NCBI GenBank assembly: GCA_046760705.1 | Contig: JBHIER010000019.1 | Location: forward strand, 1-15,525 | Reading direction: 5' to 3' | DNA: 15,525 bases | Origin: JBHIER01 sp046760705 [NCBI: bacterium] | GTDB taxonomy: Bacteria; JBHIER01; G020348925 | Shown: positions 8,857 to 15,525 of the stretch, piece after piece | How positions within the stretch are numbered: the first letter of the stretch is position 1 | How the letters are laid out: each line of letters opens with the position of its first letter | Notes under the pieces: generated by a model | The model's input: only the letters and a program-made list of their open reading frames with translations | Databases searched by the model: none | What the model was told of the DNA's origin: nothing | Translations under genes and position numbers: made by a program

Positions 8857-9558
8857 ATGAAGCGGAGCAAGAGATACAGAGCGGCTTCGGCCAAAGTCGA
8901 TTCGACCGACTCTTTTGATCTGAGGGAAGGCATCAGGCTGGTGAAGGAGGCCGCCAGCGCCAAGTTCGATGAGACCGTTGAGATGGCGGCCAGATTGGGG
9001 GTGGATCCGAGACATGCCGATCAACAGGTGCGGGGCTTCGTCGTCTTGCCCCACGGCACCGGCAGGCCGGTCAAAGTCCTGGTGCTCACCCGGGGGGAGA
9101 AGGAGAAGGAGGCCGCCGAAGCAGGGGCCGATTATGTGGGCATGGATGACTACATCAAAAAGATCGAAGCGGGCTGGACAGATGTCGATGTGATTGTGGC
9201 CACGCCTGATGTGATGAGGGAGGTGGGGAAGCTGGGTCGCATCCTCGGACCGCGGGGCCTGATGCCCAATCCGAAGAGCGGAACGGTTACCTTCGATGTG
9301 GCCAAGGCTGTCCGCGATGCAAAGGCCGGAAAGATCGAATACCGTGTCGACAAGTCAGGCGTCCTTCATGTGCCCATCGGCAAAGCCTCCTTCGACGAGG
9401 AGAGACTGTTTCAAAACGCCTGCGTCTTCCTGGAGGCGGTCCTGCGGGCCAAACCTGCCGCGGCCAAGGGCCAGTACGTCCGGAGCCTGGCCCTTTCGAC
9501 GACGATGGGCCCCGGGATAAGACTGGATCGACAGGCTGTCCTGAGCCTCTTCCGATAG
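8857..9558 (+). CDS. rplA: 50S ribosomal protein L1
   Basis: L1 binds the mobile L1 stalk of 23S rRNA and guides deacylated tRNA out of the E site; in many bacteria it also represses the L11-L1 mRNA. The 233-residue product has normal length and contains the family signature [15 protein letters not shown] (from residue 130), with VVLPHGTG earlier and [20 protein letters not shown] later. GGGGA at 8846-8850 is a good SD six bases before ATG 8857. The 29-bp gap after rplK holds no other feature. It lies between rplK and rplJ as usual. Confidence 0.98.
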   Translation: MKRSKRYRAASAKVDSTDSFDLREGIRLVKEAASAKFDETVEMAARLGVDPRHADQQVRGFVVLPHGTGRPVKVLVLTRGEKEKEAAEAGADYVGMDDYIKKIEAGWTDVDVIVATPDVMREVGKLGRILGPRGLMPNPKSGTVTFDVAKAVRDAKAGKIEYRVDKSGVLHVPIGKASFDEERLFQNACVFLEAVLRAKPAAAKGQYVRSLALSTTMGPGIRLDRQAVLSLFR

Positions 9559-9577
9559 GGCGAGGGATGAAAAGAGC

Positions 9578-9592
9578 AGGTGTATCATACCT
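9578..9592 (+). promoter_or_regulatory. Small hairpin in rplJ leader
   Basis: AGGTGT (9578-9583) and ATACCT (9587-9592) can form a six-pair stem (one G-U) closed by ATC, two bases before the GGAGAG likely used by rplJ. It lies where L10-L12 leader RNA control is expected, but it is too small to be recognised as the known L10-binding structure. Confidence 0.25.
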
Positions 9593-9612
9593 TTGGAGAG
9601 AAAAAAGTCCTG

Positions 9613-10167
9613 ATGGTGAGAGCTGAAAAGGAGAAGGTCGTTCAGGAACTTGCTGGGAAGTTTCAAAGAGCCCAGGGGGTGTATCTGGCCGATTTCACCG
9701 GTTTGGATGTGGCCTCCATCACGGAATTGCGTCGGAGACTGAGGAGCGCCTCAGTAGAGTTCCTGGTGGTGAAGAATAGTCTGGCCCGAAGGGCCGTTGA
9801 GCAGGCCGGGGTTCTGGAGCTGAGGGACTTTCTGGTGGGGCCGACCTGCTTGGCCTTCGGATACGAAGACCCCGTGGTCCCGGCCCGAGTCCTCGTCGGT
9901 TTTGCCCGCGAGCATGAACGGCCGAAGATTCGAAGCGGACTTCTGGAGGGAAGGCTTCTCACCGCCGGAGAGATCGGTGCGGTGGCCACTCTTCCCTCGA
10001 GGGAAGAGCTGTTGGCCAAGATCGTCACCCTGACCCAGAGCCCCTTGGCTGGGTTCGTCAGTCGGTGTCGAGAGCTCCTCCGGAAATTTGTGGCCACTGT
10101 GGACGCCCTCCGAGCCCAGAGGGATAATGAGGGCGGCCTGAAGGGAGATGGTGGCGATGACCGTTGA
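9613..10167 (+). CDS. rplJ: 50S ribosomal protein L10
   Basis: L10 anchors the L7/L12 dimers to the ribosome and forms the stalk stem. The 184-residue product is slightly longer than the common 165-175. It has the N-terminal rRNA-binding domain with GVYLADFTGLDVASITELRR and VVKNSLARRA, a helical C-terminal region with LPSREELLAKIVTL that carries L12 dimers, and an unusual polar tail ending GGLKGDGGDDR. ATG 9613 gives the standard MVRAEKEKVV start, with GGAGAG 12 bases upstream; GTG 9616 and an in-frame GTG at 9580 are alternatives. It lies 54 bp after rplA and 70 bp before rplL. Confidence 0.95.
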   Translation: MVRAEKEKVVQELAGKFQRAQGVYLADFTGLDVASITELRRRLRSASVEFLVVKNSLARRAVEQAGVLELRDFLVGPTCLAFGYEDPVVPARVLVGFAREHERPKIRSGLLEGRLLTAGEIGAVATLPSREELLAKIVTLTQSPLAGFVSRCRELLRKFVATVDALRAQRDNEGGLKGDGGDDR

Positions 10168-10184
10168 GCTCTTTCCTGGTAACA

Positions 10185-10235
10185 ATGAGCGCAGAGGGCG
10201 CATCTTGTTCGGGTGTGCTGATCAGTAGGAGGTGA
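10185..10235 (+). other. Possible 16-codon upstream reading frame before rplL
   Basis: An ATG at 10185 opens 16 codons ([16 protein letters not shown]) and stops at TGA 10233-10235, inside the rplL SD and two bases before its ATG. No clear SD precedes it. It could couple translation across the rplJ-rplL gap or be chance. The rest of the 70-bp gap holds only a weak GCGC/GCGC hairpin (10189-10201). Confidence 0.2.
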
Positions 10236-10237
10236 CA

Positions 10238-10678
10238 ATGGCAGCGGAGAAGAAAGCGGCGGCGAAGAGAACCACGGCAGCAACGAAGCCGAAGAAGAAG
10301 ACCAACGTTGAGGCCGTCATGGAGAGACTGGAGCAGATGACCGTTTTGGAATTGGCCGATTTGGTCAAAGGGATGGAGGAGAAATTTGGGGTCACGGCCA
10401 CCGCTCCCGTAGTTCAAGCGGCGGGGCCGGCCGAGGTGGCTGCCGCAGATGAGAAGACCGAGGAGAAGACGGAATTCGATGTGACTCTGAGCAGCGTTGG
10501 CGATAAGAAGATTCAGGTCATCAAAGTGGTTCGAGCGGTTACCGACTTGGGACTGAGGGAGGCCAAAGACTTGGTGGATTCGGCGCCCAAACCCATTAAG
10601 ACAGGCGTGCTGAGGGAGACCGCCGAAGAGATCAAGGCCAAGCTGGAAGAGGTCGGAGCCACGGTGGAGATTCGCTGA
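10238..10678 (+). CDS. rplL: 50S ribosomal protein L7/L12 with N-terminal extension
   Basis: L7/L12 is the multicopy stalk protein that recruits the translational GTPases. The product is 146 residues against about 120-130 normally. Residues 1-23 are an Ala/Lys/Thr-rich basic extension ([20 protein letters not shown]...). The N-terminal dimerisation domain follows ([20 protein letters not shown]), then an Ala/Glu-rich hinge (about 58-75), then the C-terminal domain with [20 protein letters not shown], ending VGATVEIR. The SD AGGAGGTGA (10227-10235) is the strongest in the window and sits five bases (from GGAGG) before ATG 10238, which fits the extra copies of L12 needed per ribosome. The next methionine (10319, MERLEQ) would remove most of the N-terminal part and has no SD of comparable quality, so the extension looks real. 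Confidence 0.96.
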   Translation: MAAEKKAAAKRTTAATKPKKKTNVEAVMERLEQMTVLELADLVKGMEEKFGVTATAPVVQAAGPAEVAAADEKTEEKTEFDVTLSSVGDKKIQVIKVVRAVTDLGLREAKDLVDSAPKPIKTGVLRETAEEIKAKLEEVGATVEIR

Positions 10679-10705
10679 TAAAAGGAGACTGAGAGATCTT
10701 TTGCC

Positions 10706-13700
10706 ATGACTAAGCCAAAAGGTGTGAGTCGAGGGATTCGGCGGAGAAACTTCTCTAAGATTCCATCGGTTATGGAGATGCCCGGTTTGCTCGATGTCCA
10801 GTTGGAATCGTTCCGGGCGTTCCTGCAGGATGATGTTCCAGACGAGCATCGGACGGACCAGGGGCTGCAGGCCGTCTTCAAGAGCATCTTTCCTGTGGAG
10901 GATGTCCACAACAGGTTCTCCCTGGAGTTTGTGAAATATTCCCTGGGGAAGCCGAAATATTCCGTGAGGGAATGTCAGGAGAGGGGGATGACCTATTCGG
11001 TGCCCCTGAAGGCCACGCTCCGGCTCGTGTTTCGAAATTTGGAAGGCCAGGAGGAGAGGATCAAAGACATCATCGAGCAGTGGGTGTTTCTGGGCGAATT
11101 GCCGATGATGACCGAAACAGGGACATTCATTATCAATGGGGCCGAACGTGTCATTGTCAGTCAGCTTCACAGGTCGCCCGGCGTCTTCTTCGATGAATCG
11201 GGACGGACAGAGGGAAAGCGTCAATTCTCAGCTCGGATCATCCCCTACCGAGGTCCGTGGATCGAGTTCAGCTTGGACGGGAGCGATGTTCTCCACGTCC
11301 ACATCGACAAGAAAAGGAAGGTCCCTGTTACCGTCTTGCTTCGAGCCCTGGGCTATTCGACGGACGAGGCGATCTTAGAGCTCTTCTTTAAGTTGGAGGA
11401 GGTCGATATCAAAAGGACTCGTCGGAACTTGGCCGACAAGATCCTGGCTCAAGATGTGGTCGATGGGGAGACGGGTGAAGTTTTGGCCAGTATGGGCGAT
11501 GTGCTTTCCAAGAGGCGGGTCGACGAGTTTAAGAGACATCACGTGTCGAAGATCACCATCTTTCAGGGGGAAGTGGCCAGGGATGTGATGGTATTTAAGA
11601 ACACCATGCAGAAGGATTTCAGTGATTCGGAGCAGGATGCTCTGTTCAAAATGTACGTTCTGCTGCGTCCTGGCGAACCCCCGAATGTGGAGACTGCCCG
11701 GGCCCTGTTGGATAAGCTACTGTTCAATCCGAAGCGATACGATCTCGGTGAAGTGGGCCGTCACCGCATCAATGAGAGGCTCAATCTGGGCGTGAACCGC
11801 GATCAGATGGTTCTGACCAGAGACGATTTCATCGCCATCATTCGGTACTTGCTCACTCTGCGCAGAGGCGAGGGATACACAGACGATATTGACCATCTGG
11901 GCAACCGGCGGGCCCGCTCTGTGGGGGAGCTGTTGGCCCAGCAATTGAGCGTCGGTCTGTCTCGGATGACCCGGACCGCCCGCGAGCGTATGAGCTTACG
12001 GGGTTTTGAGGCGGTCACCCCACAGGATCTGGTGAATGCCCGGACGGTATCGGCGGTGATCAATGCCTTCTTCGGCAGCAGCCAACTGTCCCAGTTCATG
12101 GATCAGACCAACCCTCTGGCAGAGCTGACGCACAAACGGAGGCTCAGTGCCCTCGGGCCGGGCGGTCTGACCCGAGAACGGGCCGGGTTTGAGGTGCGGG
12201 ACGTCCACCATACCCATTACGGACGGATGTGCCCGATCGAAACGCCCGAGGGGCCGAACATCGGCCTGATCACCTCCCTGTCCACCTTTGGCCGGCTCAA
12301 CAAGTTTGGGTTTATCGAGACGCCGTACCGCAAGGTGGAGAGGGGCAGGGTGACCAATACGATCGAATATTTGACAGCCGACCAGGAGGACAGATTTACT
12401 ATCGCCCAGGCCAACGAGCCTGTGAACGAAAAAGGGAGATTTGTAAACGACACGGTGAAGGCCCGCCGTCGAGGGGACATCCTGGTTGTTCCCCCGAATG
12501 AGTTGGATTACATGGACGTCTCCCCCAAGCAACTGGTCAGCGCCGCGGCCGCCCTGATTCCCTTTCTCGAACATGATGATGCCAACCGGGCCCTCATGGG
12601 TTCGAACATGCAGCGGCAAGCAGTTCCATTGCTCCGGTCAGAGGCCCCCTTGGTGGAGACAGGGATTGAGGGGAAAGCGGCCCTCGATTCTGGAACTATG
12701 GTTGTGGCCAGAAATGCGGGTCGCGTGATCAAAGTGACCGCCGATGAGATCGTCGTGAAGCGGCAACAGCAGGAGGACAGCGATCTTGCAGCGCTGACGG
12801 CCAACGTTGATAGATATCAGTTGATGAAGTTCAAGCGGTCCAACCAAGACACCTGCATTCATCAGAGGCCCCTGGTCCGAGTCGGAGAGTACGTTCGAAA
12901 GGGGACTGTCTTGGCCGATGGCTCGGCCACCCACCACGGTGAACTTTCTCTGGGAAAGAACGTCCTGGTAGCCTTCATGCCCTGGAGCGGGTACAATTTT
13001 GAAGACGCCATCATCGTCAGTGAGCGGTTGGTCCAGGAGGATGTCTTCACCTCCATTCATATTGAAGAGTTTGACCTGCAGGTGAGAGATACCAAGAGGG
13101 GAACTGAGGAGATTACGCGGGAGATACCCAATGTGAGTGAGACGGCGGTCCGGAACCTCAACGAGCAGGGCATCGTCAGAGTTGGGGCCGAGGTGACGGC
13201 AGGTGATATTCTGGTGGGCAAAGTGACCCCAAAGGGGGAGACGGAGCTGTCCCCGGAGGAGCGGTTGCTCAGAGCCATATTCGGCGAGAAAGCCGGCGAT
13301 GTGCGCGACGCATCTCTGAAGGCACCTCCAGGTATGAAGGGAGTTGTGATCGATACGAAGCTGTTTTCGCGCAAAAACCATGATGCCAAGGCCCGGGAGC
13401 AGGAGAAGAAGAAGATCCAAGCACTGAGGAGAGAGGCTCAAAAGAAGATAAGGAAGATAAAGTTGGCCAGAAATGAGAGGCTGAAAGAGATCCTCGCAGG
13501 TGCTCAGTCCGGAGGGTTGCGCCATGTCAAGGAAGCGGAGAAGATCGTCGTCAAAAAGGGCCTCAAATATGGGCCGCATCTCTTGGATAAAGTCGACTTC
13601 GATGCTGCCAAACCCATTGCCGGCTGGACTCAGGATGAAGAACTGAACAGGAGAGTCGATAAGATCATGAGAAAATCGGAAGAGCTCATCTGGTCGGTTC

Positions 13701-14491
13701 AAGAGGAGCTGGACATCGAGGTGGACAAGGTCTCCCGAGGGGACGAGCTCCTTCCGGGCATTGTTCAGTTGGCCAAGGTGTACGTGGCCAAGAAGCAGAA
13801 GCTGTCCGTGGGTGATAAGATGGCAGGAAGGCACGGCAACAAGGGGGTGATAGCCAAGATCGTTCCGGTGGAGGATATGCCCTACTTACCTGACGGAACC
13901 CCGGTGGATATTGTGCTCAATCCGTTGGGAGTGCCGTCGCGGATGAATGTGGGTCAGATTCTCGAAACCCACCTGGGGTGGGCAGCTAAGACCCTCGATA
14001 TGCAGATGGTCACTCCGGTTTTTGACGGGGCCGGACTCGAGGAGATCAAGGGGGTGCTCTCCGAGGCCAACCTGCCCACTTCGGGCAAGTCGATTGTCTA
14101 CGATGGCCGAACAGGTGAGCCGGTGGACAGGGAGGTGACGGTAGGATATATTTACATGATGAAACTCCATCATCTGGTCGAGGACAAAATTCACGCTCGG
14201 TCCATCGGTCCGTACTCGTTGGTCACCCAGCAGCCCTTGGGGGGAAAGGCGCAGTTTGGAGGGCAACGGTTTGGTGAGATGGAAGTGTGGGCCTTAGAGG
14301 CGTACGGCGCAGCTTACTTGCTCCAGGAGATGCTGACAGTGAAATCGGATGATGTGGCGGGGCGGTCTCGTATCTATGAGGCCCTGGTGAAAGGGGAAAA
14401 TTCACCTGAACCGGGTGTTCCCGAGTCTTTCAATGTGTTGGTGAAGGAGCTGCAGAGTTTGGGCCTGGACGTTCAATTGGAAGAGGGGTAG
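10706..14491 (+). CDS. rpoB: RNA polymerase beta subunit
   Basis: Beta forms the other jaw of RNA polymerase and holds the rifampicin pocket. The 1261-residue product is intermediate between Thermus-like (about 1120) and E. coli (1342) forms. The rifampicin region is intact and wild type: [13 protein letters not shown] from residue 455, then [15 protein letters not shown], with the Asp, His and Ser equivalent to E. coli 516, 526 and 531. Further landmarks are [41 protein letters not shown] and the C-terminal [20 protein letters not shown] charged, Lys/Arg-rich helical segment (about residues 895-940) precedes a second helical part in the flap-side insertion, and the extra E. coli insertion after THLGWAAK is absent. 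ATG 10706 has GAGAGA nine bases upstream and AAAGGAG further back. Confidence 0.98.
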   Translation: MTKPKGVSRGIRRRNFSKIPSVMEMPGLLDVQLESFRAFLQDDVPDEHRTDQGLQAVFKSIFPVEDVHNRFSLEFVKYSLGKPKYSVRECQERGMTYSVPLKATLRLVFRNLEGQEERIKDIIEQWVFLGELPMMTETGTFIINGAERVIVSQLHRSPGVFFDESGRTEGKRQFSARIIPYRGPWIEFSLDGSDVLHVHIDKKRKVPVTVLLRALGYSTDEAILELFFKLEEVDIKRTRRNLADKILAQDVVDGETGEVLASMGDVLSKRRVDEFKRHHVSKITIFQGEVARDVMVFKNTMQKDFSDSEQDALFKMYVLLRPGEPPNVETARALLDKLLFNPKRYDLGEVGRHRINERLNLGVNRDQMVLTRDDFIAIIRYLLTLRRGEGYTDDIDHLGNRRARSVGELLAQQLSVGLSRMTRTARERMSLRGFEAVTPQDLVNARTVSAVINAFFGSSQLSQFMDQTNPLAELTHKRRLSALGPGGLTRERAGFEVRDVHHTHYGRMCPIETPEGPNIGLITSLSTFGRLNKFGFIETPYRKVERGRVTNTIEYLTADQEDRFTIAQANEPVNEKGRFVNDTVKARRRGDILVVPPNELDYMDVSPKQLVSAAAALIPFLEHDDANRALMGSNMQRQAVPLLRSEAPLVETGIEGKAALDSGTMVVARNAGRVIKVTADEIVVKRQQQEDSDLAALTANVDRYQLMKFKRSNQDTCIHQRPLVRVGEYVRKGTVLADGSATHHGELSLGKNVLVAFMPWSGYNFEDAIIVSERLVQEDVFTSIHIEEFDLQVRDTKRGTEEITREIPNVSETAVRNLNEQGIVRVGAEVTAGDILVGKVTPKGETELSPEERLLRAIFGEKAGDVRDASLKAPPGMKGVVIDTKLFSRKNHDAKAREQEKKKIQALRREAQKKIRKIKLARNERLKEILAGAQSGGLRHVKEAEKIVVKKGLKYGPHLLDKVDFDAAKPIAGWTQDEELNRRVDKIMRKSEELIWSVQEELDIEVDKVSRGDELLPGIVQLAKVYVAKKQKLSVGDKMAGRHGNKGVIAKIVPVEDMPYLPDGTPVDIVLNPLGVPSRMNVGQILETHLGWAAKTLDMQMVTPVFDGAGLEEIKGVLSEANLPTSGKSIVYDGRTGEPVDREVTVGYIYMMKLHHLVEDKIHARSIGPYSLVTQQPLGGKAQFGGQRFGEMEVWALEAYGAAYLLQEMLTVKSDDVAGRSRIYEALVKGENSPEPGVPESFNVLVKELQSLGLDVQLEEG

Positions 14492-14502
14492 GTTTAACTT
14501 CG

Positions 14503-14520
14503 ACCTCTCTTCAGGGAGGT
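14503..14520 (+). promoter_or_regulatory. Hairpin covering the rpoC Shine-Dalgarno
   Basis: ACCTCTC (14503-14509) pairs with GGGAGGT (14514-14520) through seven pairs (one G-U), with loop TTCA. The right arm is the rpoC SD, so folding would hide it until ribosomes leaving rpoB (stop at 14489-14491, 12 bases before) open the stem. That would make rpoC translation depend on rpoB translation. Confidence 0.45.
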
Positions 14521-14522
14521 TT

Positions 14523-14561
14523 AGAGCGGTGAGGCAGAGAGCGGTGAGGCAGAGAGCGGTG
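14523..14561 (+). repeat. 15-bp tandem repeat at rpoC start
   Basis: The unit agagcggtgaggcag occurs at 14523-14537 and 14538-14552, followed by a partial copy agagcggtg at 14553-14561. The period is a multiple of three, so it adds in-frame GTG codons at 14529, 14544 and 14559 followed by ATG 14562. Translated from the first, it gives repeated (M/V)RQRA. Confidence 0.9.
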
Positions 14562-15525
14562 ATGAGTGCGAAAGAGACGGTGGCCAAGAAGCCAACCGAT
14601 TTCACAGCCATAAAGATCGGGCTGGCCTCGCCGGAGACCATCCGGAGCTGGTCTTGCGGGGAGGTGATCAAACCTGAGACGATCAATTATCGCTCCTTTA
14701 AACCGGAGAGGGACGGCCTTTTTTGCGAGCGCATCTTCGGGCCGGTCAAGGATTGGGAGTGCCATTGCGGCAAATATAAGCGCATTCGATACCGAGGTGT
14801 CACCTGCGACCGATGCGGGGTGGAGGTGACCCATTCGAAGGTGAGACGTGAGCGGATGGGCCACATCGAGTTGGCGGTCCCTGTGTCGCACATCTGGTTT
14901 CTGAAGTCGATCCCCAGCCGAATCGGATATCTGCTCGACATGTCCATTCGGGAGCTGGAACGGGTCATCTATTACGAGTCCCGCATCGTCATCGATCCGG
15001 GCGAGACGACTTTGAAGAAGATGGAACTCATCTCCGAGGAGGATTATGGGCGGCTCGCCGGGGAGGGGCATCAGTTCGAAGCCGACATCGGGGCCGGAGC
15101 TGTGCTGCGACTTTTGGAGCAGATCGATGTGGAGGAACTGTCGGCCGAGTTGAGAACTCAGGTGAAGATGGAGACCTCAGCGCAGCGCAAGAAGGAAGCA
15201 CTTAAGCGGTTGAAGGTGGTGGAGGCCTTCCGCCAGTCGGGGAACAGCCCTGGATGGATGATTCTGAGGGTCCTTCCGGTCATCCCTCCGGATTTGAGAC
15301 CACTGGTCCCCCTGGAGGGAGGTCGGTTTGCTACCTCTGACCTGAATGACCTCTATCGCCGGGTCATCAACCGGAACAACCGATTGAGGAAGTTGCAGGA
15401 GATACAAGCCCCGGAGGTGATCTTACGAAACGAGAAGCGGATGCTTCAGGAGGCGGTGGATGCCCTCCTGGATAATGGGCGCAGGTCGCGGGCGGTGCGC
15501 CGGGACGGAAACCGACCGTTGAAGT
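14529..15525 (+). CDS. rpoC: RNA polymerase beta' subunit, N-terminal part (3' end cut by window edge)
   Basis: These are the first 332 codons plus one base of beta', covering the zinc-binding clamp and the start of the rudder/lid region. After a variable basic leader the family sequence starts at [20 protein letters not shown]. The first zinc site is C78, C80, C93 and C96 (CHCGKYKR and CDRCGVEV). [37 protein letters not shown] and [19 protein letters not shown] follow, ending at NRPLK. GTG 14529 is chosen because GGGAGG (14514-14519) lies nine bases upstream; GTG 14544, GTG 14559 and ATG 14562 ([11 protein letters not shown]) are in-frame alternatives. The reading frame runs off the edge and matches the fragment at 1-3069, short of it by about 26 bases. 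The gene starts 37 bp after rpoB. Confidence 0.96.
   Translation, partial: MRQRAVRQRAVMSAKETVAKKPTDFTAIKIGLASPETIRSWSCGEVIKPETINYRSFKPERDGLFCERIFGPVKDWECHCGKYKRIRYRGVTCDRCGVEVTHSKVRRERMGHIELAVPVSHIWFLKSIPSRIGYLLDMSIRELERVIYYESRIVIDPGETTLKKMELISEEDYGRLAGEGHQFEADIGAGAVLRLLEQIDVEELSAELRTQVKMETSAQRKKEALKRLKVVEAFRQSGNSPGWMILRVLPVIPPDLRPLVPLEGGRFATSDLNDLYRRVINRNNRLRKLQEIQAPEVILRNEKRMLQEAVDALLDNGRRSRAVRRDGNRPLK

Noticed and set aside
10058-11224. Antisense open frame (388 codons) across rplJ, rplL and rpoB
   Set aside because: It crosses three real genes and their gaps on the opposite strand, with no recognisable protein features.
12371-12400. Promoter-like TTGACA with TTTACT after 18 bases
   Set aside because: It lies in the middle of rpoB, no gene starts downstream, and the -10 matches only four of six bases.
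12638-13834. Antisense open frame (398 codons) opposite rpoB
   Set aside because: Shadow of rpoB; the sense protein is conserved throughout this stretch.
1-15525. Small plasmid or mobile element interpretation of the apparent circle
   Set aside because: No replication, partition, mobilisation, integrase or phage gene is present; all content is single-copy core chromosome genes.

Overview
The window is a stretch of conserved bacterial housekeeping sequence with every gene on the + strand. It holds the RNA polymerase beta and beta' genes, a ribosomal-protein and elongation-factor cluster, the SecE/NusG pair and one tRNA. Order from left to right: rpoC 3' part, rpsL (S12), rpsG (S7), fusA (EF-G), tuf (EF-Tu), rpmG (L33), tRNA-Trp(CCA), secE, nusG, rplK (L11), rplA (L1), rplJ (L10), rplL (L7/L12), rpoB, rpoC 5' part. 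There is no gene-free stretch over 300 bases; the largest gaps are about 70 bp. I see no mobile element, CRISPR array, phage gene, defence system, plasmid replication gene or rho-independent terminator.

The organism is a bacterium of moderately high GC (clearly above 50% by eye), with good Shine-Dalgarno sequences and frequent GTG starts. The order tuf-rpmG-trnW-secE-nusG-rplKAJL-rpoBC-rpsL-rpsG-fusA-tuf is the classical one in many phyla (for example Geobacter-like genomes). EF-Tu reads somewhat like the Thermus/Chloroflexota type, but I cannot fix the phylum from this window.

The most informative observation is topological. The window starts inside rpoC and ends inside rpoC. The right end carries the first 332 codons plus one base, and the left end carries the last 1022 codons. 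The two fragments do not overlap. By comparison with the family they are separated by about 26 missing bases (nine codons), which would restore a normal RpoC of about 1363 residues. The sequence therefore looks like a circle opened inside rpoC. Chromosomes with this gene order usually carry two near-identical, directly repeated tuf genes flanking exactly this block. The simplest reading is that the two tuf copies were collapsed into one during assembly, giving a false circle. A real circle or tandem duplication made by tuf x tuf recombination is the less likely alternative. The fusA-tuf-rpmG adjacency is the join to distrust.

Functionally the genes supply the transcription and translation machinery: the two large polymerase subunits, NusG which binds them, the L11/L1 and L10/L12 stalk proteins, the EF-G and EF-Tu GTPases that act on that stalk, S12 and S7 of the small subunit, and SecE of the translocon. 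Smaller oddities are an EF-Tu whose codon choice differs from its neighbours and whose switch I motif reads RGLTI rather than RGITI, a lysine/alanine-rich N-terminal extension on L7/L12, and a 15-bp in-frame tandem repeat with several start codons plus an SD-masking hairpin at the beginning of rpoC. I found no credible undescribed system.
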